A stretch of DNA of 21,402 bases from a virus: positions 1 through 21,402 of IMG/VR virus record IMGVR_UViG_3300025767_001455. The stretch is one strand, 5' to 3'. The notes below the pieces were generated by a model that searched no databases, was not told the origin of the DNA, and was given only the letters and a program-made list of their open reading frames with translations. Below, in pieces: positions 21,081 to 21,402 of the stretch; the first letter of the stretch is position 1; each line of letters opens with the position of its first letter. A program made the position numbers and the translations under genes.

Positions 21081-21109
21081 TTGACAACTAACTAAACTCC
21101 TGCTATACT
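21081..21109 (+). promoter_or_regulatory. Sigma70-type promoter for the last gene
   Basis: TTGACA (21081-21086) and TATACT (21104-21109) are 17 bases apart, identical in both hexamers and spacing to the nrdB promoter. It starts just after the nuclease stop. Transcription would begin near 21116, inside the loop of the inverted repeat 21093-21140. Confidence 0.85.
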
Positions 21110-21140
21110 ATTAAGATAGTAACAACAAAGCAGGAGTTTA
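21093..21140 (+). repeat. Perfect 12-bp inverted repeat enclosing promoter -10 box and SD
   Basis: TAAACTCCTGCT (21093-21104) and AGCAGGAGTTTA (21129-21140) are perfectly complementary. Between them TACTAT (21106-21111) pairs with ATAGTA (21116-21121). The left arm lies in the promoter spacer; the right arm contains the AGGAG ribosome binding site (21132-21136). Confidence 0.8.
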
Positions 21141-21143
21141 ATT

Positions 21144-21402
21144 TTGACTATGCATTTAGTTGGTCCGTACATGACCACAACCAATTATCGCAAGGCCAAA
21201 CAGAAAAAGCGTACAAAGGCACAACAAGAACAGTTCGAGCAGTCACATCGAGAGTACAACAAAAGTATGAAACGCATGGGCTGTCATGATCAAATGATGA
21301 GTCTAGCAGACTACGATCTGTATGTGCGCGGCATGTACAAGCCAAAACTCAAAGGCGTGTATACTGCACCTGAAAACAAGCCCTATCGCCGCGAAACACC
21401 AG
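21144..21402 (+). CDS. Unknown basic protein, 5' part only (runs off the window)
   Basis: An open frame continues from here to the last base without a stop, so it is cut by the window edge. Start choices are TTG 21144, which has ideal spacing (seven bases) from AGGAG at 21132-21136, or ATG 21150, two codons later; both are in frame and the ATG is almost as good. The visible ~84 residues are rich in Lys, Arg, Gln and Tyr (NYRKAKQKKRTKAQQEQFEQ, MKRMG, YDLYVRGMYKPK, NKPYRRE). No motif is recognised. A dedicated sigma70 promoter and an unusual hairpin precede it, so its expression is probably tightly timed. Confidence 0.75.
   Translation, partial: MTMHLVGPYMTTTNYRKAKQKKRTKAQQEQFEQSHREYNKSMKRMGCHDQMMSLADYDLYVRGMYKPKLKGVYTAPENKPYRRETP

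Noticed and set aside
1-21402. Bacterial chromosome segment, suggested by tmRNA, glyA, dadA and peroxiredoxin
   Set aside because: These genes sit between tail genes and late phage promoters, all on one strand with overlapping ends; the phage reading explains all of it.

Overview
The window is a piece of a large T4-like (myovirus-type) phage genome, probably from a marine phage of an alphaproteobacterium. The phage call rests on two tail or host-recognition proteins with the same N-terminal anchor (one of 2,667 residues), a PAAR/M15-peptidase tail-tip protein, T4-type late promoter motifs (TAAATA core), a phage-style nrdA-nrdB-glutaredoxin block, and tightly packed genes that all lie on the + strand and often overlap by 1-14 bases. 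The host is inferred: the split, circularly permuted tmRNA is of a kind known from alphaproteobacteria, marine cyanobacteria and some betaproteobacteria. No photosynthesis gene is visible, and the AT-rich sequence with serine/glycine and D-amino-acid genes fits a SAR11-like host.

Layout. 1-2202: a tail fibre/spike-like beta-helix protein and a small partner, behind a late promoter. 2235-6246: deoxyribonucleotide synthesis (class Ia ribonucleotide reductase NrdA and NrdB, glutaredoxin) plus a small Sm-like protein; nrdB also has its own sigma70-type promoter. 6286-15443: late structural block with a 75-aa protein, the giant repeat-rich tail protein, and a PAAR-like plus M15 peptidase protein, behind a late promoter. 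15505-18806: a sigma70-driven operon with a small basic protein, a DadA-like FAD amino-acid dehydrogenase, serine hydroxymethyltransferase (GlyA) and three unknown small proteins. 18814-20552: three single-gene cassettes, each closed by a terminator: a split tmRNA, a small outer-membrane beta-barrel-like protein, and a Prx5-type peroxiredoxin. 20598-21402: a staphylococcal-nuclease-like enzyme and the start of an unknown gene running off the window.

How the parts work together. NrdA, NrdB and glutaredoxin supply dNTPs. GlyA can supply one-carbon units for nucleotide synthesis, and DadA feeds amino-acid carbon and electrons to the host, so the middle of the window is a metabolic takeover set. 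The tail block handles adsorption and envelope penetration. tmRNA, the outer-membrane protein and peroxiredoxin look like moron-type fitness genes acting on translation quality control, the cell surface and oxidative stress.

Two things stand out. First, the phage carries a complete two-piece tmRNA gene with a G3-U70 alanine identity pair and a tag reading ANESYALAA. Second, several promoters sit inside the left arm of a perfect inverted repeat whose right arm covers or touches the ribosome binding site (6257-6283, 20560-20585, 21093-21140). In T4, the lysozyme gene uses this layout to keep read-through transcripts silent while letting locally started transcripts be translated.
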